Assembly: GCA_016708315.1 (NCBI GenBank)
Contig: JADJGC010000005.1
Location: 62,001-126,000 of the forward strand
From: a bacterium
GTDB taxonomy: Bacteria; Zixibacteria; MSB-5A5; CAIYYT01
Direction: 5' to 3'
Length of the DNA: 64,000 nucleotides
Below are positions 34,710 to 43,723 of the stretch, one piece after another; the first letter of the stretch is position 1, and every line of letters starts with the position of its first letter. A model generated the notes under the pieces. That model was not told the origin of the DNA. It worked only from the letters and a program-made list of their open reading frames with translations, and did not search any database. The position numbers and the translations under genes are program-made.

Positions 34710-35770
34710 CGCATTTTCTCCAGAGACGTTTTCAATCGGTTAATGACATGTACGGGTGAAGGGTCGGTTTTGTTGACTAACGCCAGATAATAGCTCGCCA
34801 TATCGCCCAATTGCACCAACGAGAATATCTCTGCGAGCCGGTTCGGACCCTTGGCTTTCAGTACCTGTGTTTGAGCGCCTTTCTCTCGAACGATCTTGTC
34901 GACCACCTTGATGCGATTCGTGACGCCCTTGGAATCGCCTGAACCGGTCAGGAATAGGACGAGCAGCTTCTTGATCAGCGGCTTCGGATAGTCAAATCCA
35001 ACTAACTCGTTGTGATTGAACTCGGGGAAGATATTCGCATACGACAAATGCTTGCCGTTTTCGCAGATCTGACCCTTGAAACGAATGGCGGCAACATCGT
35101 AGTAGTCGGCGCCCGCATATACGATCCCGATCTTATCTTTGAGCAGATTCGCCAGCTTCTTTGCCTCATTTCGGCTCTCGGCCACACCAACTGCCATCTT
35201 CTTGCGGTTCTCTTCAAGAAATGCGCAAGTATCCGCGACAATCTGGTTCTGATTGGGAATGAAACCCATCGACTGCATAAGTTGCAGGATTGGTCCAAAG
35301 GAATATCCCAGTGCCGCACGCGGTTCGAATCCGCCGGGCAAGGTCACATGCGGATAGTTGCCGTCAATTGCCGCCTGTCCAATCTTGCCGCCAGTCGTTG
35401 CGATAAGAATCTTACAGCCGCGCCGCTTGGCTTCCTCAAACGATGCAATTGTCTCCTCGGTATTGCCTGAGTACGATGACACAATCACCAGAGTATTGGA
35501 ATCGACAAACATCGGCAAACCGTAGTTGCGGTTGATGAACAGCGGCACTGTGAGCTGGTCGGCGAGATAGGTCCGGACAAAGTCACCGCCAATAGCCGAA
35601 CCGCCCATTCCGGCGATTACGATGCTCTTAAATTGTCCCGCCGAGTAGTTGGACAGATCGCCGTTAATCGGCAAATCGAATCCGGTGCGAAGTTGACTTG
35701 GGAAATCAAATATCCGCTGATACATGTTGGTCGGGTCGAACTTTGTTATTGTCGCCTGAGTCAATTCCAT
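34706..35770 (-). CDS. Bifunctional phosphoglucose/phosphomannose isomerase
   Basis: 354 residues, matching the PGI/PMI family found in archaea and some bacteria. A SIS domain holds the signature IVIAGMGGSAIGGDFVRTYL (about residues 51-70). VIVSSYSGNTEETIASFEEA binds the phosphosugar, and the C-terminal part contains ANIFPEFNHNELVGFDYP with the conserved Glu and His. It interconverts glucose-6-P, fructose-6-P and mannose-6-P. It is encoded one base after ptsI and overlaps the first of the four membrane genes, so sugar phosphate metabolism and that cluster share a transcript. Confidence 0.9.
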   Translation of the reverse strand: MELTQATITKFDPTNMYQRIFDFPSQLRTGFDLPINGDLSNYSAGQFKSIVIAGMGGSAIGGDFVRTYLADQLTVPLFINRNYGLPMFVDSNTLVIVSSYSGNTEETIASFEEAKRRGCKILIATTGGKIGQAAIDGNYPHVTLPGGFEPRAALGYSFGPILQLMQSMGFIPNQNQIVADTCAFLEENRKKMAVGVAESRNEAKKLANLLKDKIGIVYAGADYYDVAAIRFKGQICENGKHLSYANIFPEFNHNELVGFDYPKPLIKKLLVLFLTGSGDSKGVTNRIKVVDKIVREKGAQTQVLKAKGPNRLAEIFSLVQLGDMASYYLALVNKTDPSPVHVINRLKTSLEKMR

Positions 35771-37561
35771 TTAGTCCTCCAGGAATTCCTTGCTCACGTG
35801 AGCTTCAATCCAATTTTGTAGAACCGCCTCGATCTTTTCTGTCGTCGCCAGTTTCATCAGTCGGTCAGCAAGCGTACGACACTCGGAATAGTCGAGTTCA
35901 GCAATCATCTTCTTAACACGTGCCACTCTTGGCGGAACGACTGAGAATCCATTGAGTCCAAGTCCAACCAGAAGCGGTATTGCATCAATCCGGGAAGCCA
36001 TTTCGCCGCACATGGTCACGGGAATGTTGTGCGCTGTCCCGGCATCAATTGTCATCTTTATCAACTTCAAGACTGCCGGATGCAGTTCCCGATAGAGCGA
36101 AGCTACTTTCTTGTTGCCCCGATCGGCGGCCACAGTGTACTGTACAAGATCATTGGTGCCGATGCTGAAGAAACAGACATGTCGCGCCAGTTCCTGCGCC
36201 ATTAGTGCTGCCGCCGGAACCTCAATCATAATGCCAAGATCGATCTTCTCGTCGAAAGGAATGCCTTCGGAATGCAGTTCTTTCATGGCGCTGTGCATTA
36301 TGCGTCTTGCCTTCACTAACTCCATTGCCGTCGAGACCATCGGCAGCATGATCTTGACGTTCTTATTCACCGAAGCTCGCAGAATGGCGCGAATCTGTGT
36401 CTTAAAGACATCAGGCATATCGAGATCAAGTCTAATGCCGCGCCAACCTAACGCCGGATTCACTTCTTCAGAATCACGATAGTCGTTGATTACCTTGTCT
36501 GACCCCAGATCATAAACGCGAAGTGTAACCGTGTTCGGGAAGAAGGTACGGGCAATATTCGCATAGATCTTTGCTTGCTCATCTTCTGTCGGGAATTTCA
36601 TCCTGGTCAGATAGAAGAACTCCGTCCGATACAATCCCACACCAACCTTATTACTGGCGAGAATTTCATCAACATCTGTGGGAATTTCAAGGTTCGCTAA
36701 CACTTCGATTTCGCGGCCATCACTCGTAGTCGAGGGAATCTTACCAATGCCTCGAAGTTGTTTCGCTATTGCTGTACGACGACGCTTCTGTTCTTCCTTG
36801 TACTCATCGAGCGTAGCTTTCTCGGGATTTACAATCACCCAGCCGTTCTCGCCGTCAATGATGGTCGTGGCATTGTCGGGAATCTTTTCAAGCAACTTGC
36901 TGACTCCCACAACGCCGGGTATTGAAAGCGACTTTGCAATCAATGTCATGTGCGAGGTTTGACCACCCAATGATGTCGCGAAACCGGGCACTTGATACTT
37001 ACCCATCAATACAACTTCGCCTGGCGAAAAATCTTCCGCCAGAGCTATCTTGCCCTGAGTGTTGGACAACTTATTGACATGGTGACCAATCAGATAGCCG
37101 AATACCTTTGCCGCAGTGGCATTGATATCATTGGCCATTTCTTTGAGATAGGCATCCTGTGACTTCCGCAATGAAGTCAAAGTTCTTTGTAAGTGGCGAT
37201 TGTAAATAAACTCGGCATTTAGCTTCAGCTTGCCGATATCATGACACACTGCATCAAAGAATGCCTTATCGTCAAGAATCAACAACTGGGCTTCGAAGAT
37301 CTTGGCCAACTGATTGCCGACAGAGCTGTCGGCTTCGTCGTGAATCTGCTCCAGCTCTTCTCGCGCTGAGGCAATAGCTTTCTGCAGACGCCGGACTTCG
37401 GCGTCAATCTGATCGGTTTCAATCTGCTGTTTAGTAATTGTGTGCGGAGCATTGTCGTGCTTGAAGCAGCGGCCAATGGCTATTCCGGGTGACGCCACCA
37501 GACCGCGAAGACGAATCTCTTTGGCGTGCGCTGTGTCTGCTGGTTTGTCCTTGTATGGCAT
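35771..37561 (-). CDS. ptsI: Phosphoenolpyruvate-protein phosphotransferase (PTS enzyme I)
   Basis: 596 residues, slightly longer than E. coli EI (575). Domains in order: HPr-interacting/phospho-His domain with the active-site GGQTSHMTLIAKSL (His about 208), then the PEP-binding TIM barrel with GVGLYRTEFFYL, DLGSDKV, ALGWRGIRL, IEVPAAALMA, FFSIGTNDLVQYTVAADR, and CGEMASR containing the catalytic Cys. It transfers phosphate from PEP to HPr, encoded 57 bases upstream. No enzyme II gene is present in the window, so the pair may serve regulation or carriers encoded elsewhere. Confidence 0.96.
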   Translation of the reverse strand: MPYKDKPADTAHAKEIRLRGLVASPGIAIGRCFKHDNAPHTITKQQIETDQIDAEVRRLQKAIASAREELEQIHDEADSSVGNQLAKIFEAQLLILDDKAFFDAVCHDIGKLKLNAEFIYNRHLQRTLTSLRKSQDAYLKEMANDINATAAKVFGYLIGHHVNKLSNTQGKIALAEDFSPGEVVLMGKYQVPGFATSLGGQTSHMTLIAKSLSIPGVVGVSKLLEKIPDNATTIIDGENGWVIVNPEKATLDEYKEEQKRRRTAIAKQLRGIGKIPSTTSDGREIEVLANLEIPTDVDEILASNKVGVGLYRTEFFYLTRMKFPTEDEQAKIYANIARTFFPNTVTLRVYDLGSDKVINDYRDSEEVNPALGWRGIRLDLDMPDVFKTQIRAILRASVNKNVKIMLPMVSTAMELVKARRIMHSAMKELHSEGIPFDEKIDLGIMIEVPAAALMAQELARHVCFFSIGTNDLVQYTVAADRGNKKVASLYRELHPAVLKLIKMTIDAGTAHNIPVTMCGEMASRIDAIPLLVGLGLNGFSVVPPRVARVKKMIAELDYSECRTLADRLMKLATTEKIEAVLQNWIEAHVSKEFLED

Positions 37562-37618
37562 TGTAACGATTGAACCTTGGACTCCGCCCGAGGCAGAGCA
37601 TCAAATCATCGGCGGTAA

Positions 37619-37885
37619 CTAATCAAACTTCGAGGCGATTACTTCGCACATCGTATTGACAGCTTCTACTTCGTCTTCCCCGGTCGCAGTGACCGTGATA
37701 TCGGCGCCCATTTCAGCCGCCAACATCATTACGCCCATAATCGACTTGCCGTTAACTTCAAGCCCTTCTTTCTCCAAGGTGATTTCCGACTTAAATCGTG
37801 TTGCCGTCTGCACCACTTTGGCGGAGGGACGCGCATGCAAGCCTAACTTGTTGTTTATCTTAACCGTTTTAGAGACCAAGTTCAA
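37619..37885 (-). CDS. ptsH: PTS phosphocarrier protein HPr
   Basis: 88 residues, the normal size. The phosphorylated His lies in GLHARPSAKVVQ (about residue 17). The regulatory Ser region reads NGKSIMGVMMLAAE (Ser about 48), suggesting that phosphorylation by an HPr kinase is possible. It precedes ptsI on the same strand and follows dprA by six bases, so it is part of the long obg-dprA-ptsHI run. Confidence 0.96.
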   Translation of the reverse strand: MNLVSKTVKINNKLGLHARPSAKVVQTATRFKSEITLEKEGLEVNGKSIMGVMMLAAEMGADITVTATGEDEVEAVNTMCEVIASKFD

Positions 37886-37891
37886 ATCCTT

Positions 37892-38992
37892 TTACACTGT
37901 CCGGAGAAAAAGTTTTCCCGGAAGCTGCCGCACCAATCCAGCCATCTCCAAGCTCAGCAACAATGACAGGACCTCGCCAACCGGTCTATGGACTGAATTC
38001 GATAGACTGTCAACCAGTTGCGGCTGCGTCGAGAGTGTATCATATATCAGTTGTTCAGCCTCGGGCAAACTGATTCGCGGCCGTTCTTTCGCTGCCGCTC
38101 GCGATGTCGGATCGATACCGAGAGCCAGAAGCACGTCAGCCGCCTGTGTGACGGGTATTGCGCCTTGCTTTATCAATTCGTTTGCACCTTGAGACGGCGC
38201 GGATGTGATATTCCCCGGGACTGCGAAAACCTCGCGGTTTTGATCAATGGCATGTTGAGCCGTCACCAATGCACCCGAACCTTTCCGGGCTTCGATTACG
38301 ATTACACCTCGCGAAATTCCGGATATTATGCGATTTCGCGCCGGGAAATTAAACTTCTCCGGTCGGGTCCCAAATTCAAACTCGGTGACCACAGCACCTG
38401 AACCGGCGACTTCTTCATACAGCTTCTTATTCTCCGGCGGATAAATCACGTCCAGCCCGCAACCTAGCACGCCGATTGTGCGTCCGCCACCTGCGAGTGC
38501 CGTTTGGTGCGCTATCGAATCAATACCACGCGCAAGACCAGAGACAATCGTGAGACCCTGCTTACTTAAGTCCCTGACAAGCATTTCGGTAACCTGCCGC
38601 CCATACTCGCTGCTCATGCGGCTGCCAACAATTGCCACAGCCAGACGGTCTTCCGGCAAGAACTCGCCTTTTACGATCAAAAAAGGCGGCGAGTCGTAGA
38701 TACGCTTGAGATGCTCAGGGTAGTCTTCGTCAAGTATCGTTATTAGTCGGGCATTGTGGTGTTCAAGTTTGGCAAGCTGTTGCTCAGCGTGCTCCTCGTT
38801 AACCTCGCTCTTGAGAGCTTGAACGACTTTGTCGCCAATTTCTGCGACATTGTTCAGCGACTTGGGCGAGGCTTCCAATACCGCCTGCGGTGAGCCGAAG
38901 TGCTTTACTAACGCGACATAGCGGACAGCACCGATTCCCGGCACAGTATTGAGGGCAAACCACCAAAATCGTGGATCATTCCTCAGCGACAT
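37892..38992 (-). CDS. dprA: DNA-processing protein DprA
   Basis: 366 residues from Met 38992, chosen because AGGAG lies just upstream; the frame extends 18 codons further. It has an N-terminal helix-hairpin-helix region (PGIGAVRYVALVKHFGS), the Rossmann-fold domain (AIVGSRMSSEYGRQV, VSGLARGIDSIAHQTAL, RNRIISGISRGVIVIEA, SGALVTAQHAIDQNREVFAVPG), and a C-terminal winged-helix-like domain. DprA loads RecA on incoming single-stranded DNA in transformation. It overlaps the obg stop by 17 bases. Confidence 0.95.
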   Translation of the reverse strand: MSLRNDPRFWWFALNTVPGIGAVRYVALVKHFGSPQAVLEASPKSLNNVAEIGDKVVQALKSEVNEEHAEQQLAKLEHHNARLITILDEDYPEHLKRIYDSPPFLIVKGEFLPEDRLAVAIVGSRMSSEYGRQVTEMLVRDLSKQGLTIVSGLARGIDSIAHQTALAGGGRTIGVLGCGLDVIYPPENKKLYEEVAGSGAVVTEFEFGTRPEKFNFPARNRIISGISRGVIVIEARKGSGALVTAQHAIDQNREVFAVPGNITSAPSQGANELIKQGAIPVTQAADVLLALGIDPTSRAAAKERPRISLPEAEQLIYDTLSTQPQLVDSLSNSVHRPVGEVLSLLLSLEMAGLVRQLPGKLFLRTV

Positions 38993-39986
38993 AACTCTCC
39001 TGCTTCGATTCAAGCAGTTTATCCCAAAGACGGGCGACAGCCACATCGATATTTATCTTCTCCAGTGCCGAAATCGCAATCATATCTTCATTGATTGCAG
39101 CATCAACATCAGCTCGATCTTCATCGTCGAGTGCATCAATCTTGTTGAACAACACCAACTCCGAGCGATTGAGCAAAGTCGGATCGTAGGCAAGCAACTC
39201 CTGCTTCAGCGAAGTAAATTGCACTTCATAGTTTGGATCTGATGCATCAAGGATAAAACAGAGCACCCGCACGCGCTGGATATGCCGTAAGAACTGCAAT
39301 CCCAGCCCCTTGCCCATGCTGGCGCCTTCGATGATTCCCGGAATATCTGCAACTGTAAATGTCTGGAAGTCATCTCTCCGCACAACACCCAAATTCGGCG
39401 TCAAAGTCGTGAACGGATACGAAGCAATCTTCGGTTTGGCATCCGAAACCGCCGCCAAAAATGTTGATTTCCCGGCATTGGGATATCCGACCAATCCGAC
39501 ATCAGCGACTAACTTGAGTTCCAAAATCAAGTGACGTTCGTCACCGGCACGACCGGCATCCGCGCGTCTCGGCGTCTGATTTGTCGCCGACTTGAAATGG
39601 TCGTTTCCCCGTCCACCGATACCGCCCTTGCAGACGATGAACTGCTCCCCTTCCTTTTCCAAATCGCAAATCAGGTCGCCCGTTTCTTTGTCGCGTACCA
39701 GAGTCCCCGGCGGAACCTTGATCCGCAAGTCCTCACCGCCCTTACCACTGCGAAGACCCGATTCTCCCTGGGCGCCGTCTTCGGCGTGGTACTTAAGTCG
39801 GTAGGTAAAATCGCGAAGAGTGTTCAGATTGGTATCGACCACAAACACGACATCGCCGCCCTTGCCGCCGTCGCCGCCGTCAGGACCGCCTTTGGGGATG
39901 AATTTTTCCGTCCTGAACCCGATTTTTCCGGGTCCGCCGTGACCAGCACGGACGAAGATTTCGCACAAATCAACAAATCTTTGCAT
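38976..39986 (-). CDS. obg: GTPase Obg/CgtA (ribosome assembly, stress)
   Basis: 336 residues from Met 39986 (MQRFVDLCEIFVRAGHGGPG). The N-terminal Gly-rich Obg fold spans about 1-155 (GGDGGKGGDVVFV, KGGIGGRGNDHFKSATNQTP). The G domain follows with G1 GYPNAGKSTFL, G2 region SYPFTTLTPNLG, G3 DIPG and G4 FNKIDAL. There is no long C-terminal extension. The frame extends upstream to 40010, but the chosen Met matches the family start. Confidence 0.96.
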   Translation of the reverse strand: MQRFVDLCEIFVRAGHGGPGKIGFRTEKFIPKGGPDGGDGGKGGDVVFVVDTNLNTLRDFTYRLKYHAEDGAQGESGLRSGKGGEDLRIKVPPGTLVRDKETGDLICDLEKEGEQFIVCKGGIGGRGNDHFKSATNQTPRRADAGRAGDERHLILELKLVADVGLVGYPNAGKSTFLAAVSDAKPKIASYPFTTLTPNLGVVRRDDFQTFTVADIPGIIEGASMGKGLGLQFLRHIQRVRVLCFILDASDPNYEVQFTSLKQELLAYDPTLLNRSELVLFNKIDALDDEDRADVDAAINEDMIAISALEKINIDVAVARLWDKLLESKQESYVAEE

Positions 39987-40042
39987 AATTAGATATAGAG
40001 TATAGGTCAATCAAGGGGGATTAACAATGGAAAAGCGGTTGG

Positions 40043-40897
40043 CTACCGCCTTATTCGCGCCGTGTCGAGCTTAAAGTAGTCCACGGCGAGGTTCCAAAGG
40101 TCGATTACGTCGGCGCGAGCGGAGTCTGGACGAAGTGCCGGACTGTCTACTCCCTTGCGGTAAAGATCCACTCCCATGAATTCGATGGTTCGAGTCACTC
40201 GGTATTGATCGTGATAGAGCCCATCTAAATCAAAATAGACGTAGCGGCGAGTCTCGGTGCTCCAGCTTTCCTCGTAGAACTTGTCGAATTGACAAGGCGC
40301 AACCTCCCGCAAGAATATGCTTCCACCCCAGCCTTCGCCACCGTCGGCGCCAACATTCTCAATGCATAGCAAGACAGTCGTGTCCGGTAGTTGGGCGAGC
40401 CTGCGAATCCGAGTCAGGCCGATACCGCTCTCGTACTCTCCAAAATCGAGCCCGACGAATTGGAGTGAGTCCTTTCCCACGAATTCCCAGCAGGTCAGGA
40501 CATTGTATCCTGTCTCGAACCCGCAGGCGTCCTGCATGATGCAGAAGGCGCGTCGCGGCATCGATTTCATGTACATGTCGTCATTAGAGTAGCGGAATTC
40601 CTCAAAGCTCTCGTCTGGGACATAGAGCCAGGTCAGGCTGTAGTCGGCTCCGCAACGTGCCGACGTTGATCTGAATCCGCCGACCGAATCCAATAAAAGT
40701 ATAAAAGAGGCTTGCACGCTGTCTCGATTAAGTTCCGGTCGGTCCCCATGCCGGAAATTCGCAATGACTCTATGGAAATCCTTCACGGCGTAGGTCTGCG
40801 CGAAGACTGGCGAATACGGTAGAAAGAAAGGGAATGTCGCGAAGATGAAAATGATGATTGAAGTCAGATAACGCCCTTTGTTACTCGATAATCTCAA
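40043..40897 (-). CDS. Secreted protein of unknown function
   Basis: About 284 residues from TTG 40897. That start codon is chosen because GGAGG lies five bases upstream and the next residues (LRLSSNKGRYLTSIIIFIFA) form a signal peptide ending SPVFA. The mature protein has three pairs of well-spaced cysteines (TSARCGADYS, AFCIMQDACGFETGYNVLTC), suggesting disulfides, and a possible beta-rich fold. No family was recognised. It follows a dockerin-protein pseudogene and precedes obg. Confidence 0.7.
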   Translation of the reverse strand: MRLSSNKGRYLTSIIIFIFATFPFFLPYSPVFAQTYAVKDFHRVIANFRHGDRPELNRDSVQASFILLLDSVGGFRSTSARCGADYSLTWLYVPDESFEEFRYSNDDMYMKSMPRRAFCIMQDACGFETGYNVLTCWEFVGKDSLQFVGLDFGEYESGIGLTRIRRLAQLPDTTVLLCIENVGADGGEGWGGSIFLREVAPCQFDKFYEESWSTETRRYVYFDLDGLYHDQYRVTRTIEFMGVDLYRKGVDSPALRPDSARADVIDLWNLAVDYFKLDTARIRR

Positions 40898-40964
40898 TGA
40901 ACCCTCCTTGATTACTCTATGTACATTCAACACCGGCAATCGTTCCACAGCGAGAATACTTCCC

Positions 40965-42104
40965 CTACCCATCACACGGCGCCGGTCCACCGCCAAAAAT
41001 GTGACTGATTAGATACACCGCATCCGAAATCGTCACCATCCCACTTTCGTCGGCATCCCCAGACTCCAGCGGCCAAGGCGGCGCTCCTCCGGCGAATACG
41101 TAACTGATCAAATAGACTGCGTCCGAGATATTGACAACATCACTCCCATCCGCATCGCCGCAGCGATAATATGCCTCAATGTGAATATACATCTGTGTCA
41201 GTGGTGTTTGCATCGACCAGGTGTCCACCATCATGTAAAACTCCCCTGCCGGAAGACTCACTCCCCTTACTCCGTACTCCTGCCCAAGACTGTCCGCCGC
41301 CTTGGCCAAACACTCCGAAGTCGGCGGGCAGGTAAGATTCAGCGCAAATCCGCTTCCCGCAACTCCTCCCGGGTCAAGGCTGATATTCACCCGCAGGCTA
41401 TCCGGTAGAGTGAATTTCAGGAGCAAGTCTTCACCGCTGTCATGCACTCCGAGGCATGTCTGATTGTAGTTGTCCTCCGAACTGGTCGTACTCTCCGGTC
41501 CAATGGTGAGGGGAAGATCCTCCGGAGTCATTATGATGGACAGAGGCAAATTACAGTCGACTCCCCACGGATCGGGAAAGAGACGAATAATCTGGAGATC
41601 AAATTCCGGGATGCAGTTCGGCGACGGCCAGGTATCAATCATGATGTAGTAGGTGCCGACATCCAAAAAGACATAGTTTATGTATTGTGGTTGCCCGCCG
41701 CTGCTTGTACTTAAAGCCAAACAGTCGTTATCCGGCGGGCAGCTATTGTCGATGGCAAAACCAGCCCACCCGGTCCCCTTCGTGTCGAGCCGCTAGTACG
41801 CATGCATCGCCTGTTGCACTTCAAGCTGAATGATGTAATCCTCGCCGCCATCGTAAGAGCCAAGACAGGTCGCGTTATAATCATTGCCGTGCAGACACGT
41901 CGACAACCCAGTCAAAGTCATCTGATCAAGCCACAGTGGAAACACGACATAGTGCGGTATATCGCAGTTCAGTCCCTCCATGGTCGGAATAGTCGTATCA
42001 CGAACAACCAGATCCTCTCCTTGCAAAGCGACAACGGACAGAATAATCAACGTACCTGTTACCAGCGCTATTGCCTTGAAATTCCACACATGCGGGAAGC
42101 TCAT
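40965..42104 (-). pseudogene. Dockerin-bearing secreted protein interrupted by an amber codon
   Basis: Start at ATG 42104 behind GTGGAGGG, with a signal peptide (MSFPHVWNFKAIALVTGTLI). The protein has three similar domains of about 110 residues, each with C-LG-(Y/V)-(D/H)-(G/S)-G-ED followed by C-P-P-x-x-(D/E)-C-L, reminiscent of bacterial pre-peptidase-type beta domains. It ends in two dockerin-like repeats. A TAG at 41793-41795 interrupts the frame after HAY. The codons after it continue in the same frame as RLDTKGTGWAGFAIDN, homologous to the second domain. A single base change therefore explains the break. It could be a recent nonsense mutation or a sequence error. Confidence 0.8.
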
Positions 42105-42235
42105 TGCCCTACCCTCCACTTGAGGACCGAAATGCAATATCTAATCGATTCGCAGCTGTCGGATTGTTACGGTAGTAACATATACTGATTGCTCCCCATT
42201 GTCAAGCGGGCTCCTTTTTTGTCGATGAATGTCGT

Positions 42236-42310
42236 TCCCCTCAAGGGGGTGTCGCTGAAGTCGGGCAGACGGGGCTTGCGTGAGCTTCAAGTCCTGGCGC
42301 GGTCCTGTGG
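42236..42310 (+). repeat. Dispersed repeat / REP-like remnant
   Basis: CCCCTCAAGGGGG, then AGTCGGG and AGACGGGG (42237-42274) recur in the same order at 43466-43495 inside the butyrate kinase gene. The part GGCAGACGGGGCT followed by CAAGTCC also matches the REP units near 11.5 kb. It lies in the 225-base region between the dockerin pseudogene and buk, in which no gene was seen. Confidence 0.45.
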
Positions 42311-42366
42311 GTTCGACTTGAGTCGAACAATCCCGCATTACTGCGCGGCAGTCGTCAACCCTGCCG

Positions 42367-43566
42367 CTAATACTCCTTCAACTTCTCCATCCCGCTCAAA
42401 TATCTCATCCCCGCCGCCGCCAGCGCTTCCATCTCAAACTCGCCGCCAACGACAATGACCTTGCCGAGGAATCCGATATACTTGCTGATCTCATCAACCA
42501 ATCTCTGCGATTTCGCCATCCCGCCCGTGAGCACAATCGCTTCATACTTGCCGCGCAGCACCACCGCCGCCTGCCCGATCTCCTTGGCAATCTGATACGC
42601 CATCGCATTGAAATACAACAGCGCCTTCTCGTCGCCGGCGCGGATCATGCGTTCGCATTCGCGCAAATCCGCCGCACCGATATATGCCACCAAGCCCGAT
42701 TTGCGCGACAGCTTGTCGATCATCTCTTTTTCCGTGAACTTGCCCGAGAAGCACAACTTCACCAGCGGTCCTACCGGAAGCGCCCCCGCGCGATCGGGCG
42801 AGAACGGCCCCATCCCCAGAAGCGCATCATTGACATCCACCACGCGGCCACCCTCAAGCGCCGCTACCGACACACCGCCGCCCATGTGCGCGCAGACGTA
42901 GTTGACCTCTTCGAGCTTCTTGCCGATCTTCGCGGCCTCCCGGCGGCAGACTTCCTTGATATTCAACGCATGCACTCGGCACTTGCGTTCGATCTCGGGA
43001 ATGCCGGACACTCTCGCGATGTCGGTAAAATTATCAACCGTGATCGGATCGGAAATGAAGCACGGCACACCGAGCTTCTGCCCGAAGTGATGCGCGATAA
43101 TCGCCCCCAAATTCGAGGCGTGATTCGAATACTTCATCGTCCGCAAGTCAGACAACATCTGCTCACTGATCGCATACGACCCGCCCGCAAGCGGTTTGAC
43201 CGGCGCGCCGCGACCGACAACCGCTTTGATTTGCGACATGTCAATCTTCGTCGACTCCAGCCATTCGTTGATCGCCGTTAATCGAAATTCCAGCGAGTCG
43301 GCGACATTGTCGAATTGCGCGAGATCGTGGGCATCGTGCCGGATGCCTTCTTCCGCGACTTTGTTGTCCCTGTCCGCCGCGGCGGACCCGTCGAACACCG
43401 CAACTTTCGTCGATGTCGACCCGGGATTGATGATAAGAAGGTAGGTTGGATTACGCGAAGTTGCGCCCTTGAGGGGCCGAGTCGGGAGACGGGGTGGGGA
43501 GTTCAGAATTACCTCACTTGCGGCGTTCTCAACATCCTCACGTCTAGTTAGCCACTCTATGTCCAT
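42367..43566 (-). CDS. buk: Butyrate kinase
   Basis: 399 residues, about 40 longer than usual. The acetokinase-family core begins at about residue 41 (YLLIINPGSTSTKVAVFDGS) and contains VCAHMGGGVSVAALEGGR and IVLTGGMAKSQRLVDEI. The enzyme converts butyryl-phosphate (or other acyl-phosphates) and ADP to the acid and ATP. The N-terminal extension is read from a dispersed repeat (43466-43495), yet the ATG at 43566 has the best ribosome-binding site (GGGAG, six bases), and no start codon is evident nearer the core. No phosphotransbutyrylase gene is adjacent; iorBA lies just upstream. Confidence 0.93.
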   Translation of the reverse strand: MDIEWLTRREDVENAASEVILNSPPRLPTRPLKGATSRNPTYLLIINPGSTSTKVAVFDGSAAADRDNKVAEEGIRHDAHDLAQFDNVADSLEFRLTAINEWLESTKIDMSQIKAVVGRGAPVKPLAGGSYAISEQMLSDLRTMKYSNHASNLGAIIAHHFGQKLGVPCFISDPITVDNFTDIARVSGIPEIERKCRVHALNIKEVCRREAAKIGKKLEEVNYVCAHMGGGVSVAALEGGRVVDVNDALLGMGPFSPDRAGALPVGPLVKLCFSGKFTEKEMIDKLSRKSGLVAYIGAADLRECERMIRAGDEKALLYFNAMAYQIAKEIGQAAVVLRGKYEAIVLTGGMAKSQRLVDEISKYIGFLGKVIVVGGEFEMEALAAAGMRYLSGMEKLKEY

Positions 43567-43723
43567 GAACAGCTCCCGTTAAATCAGGGGCGAATAGCGC
43601 CTGAACAGAGTGGCAATGATTCTAACCATCCCACGCATCGCCGCAGAAATATTGCGGTGAAGAGTCCGAAGATCCACAATACCGTCCGTTCGGGAGCTTG
43701 CCTGATGAGACTTAAGAAACTCC

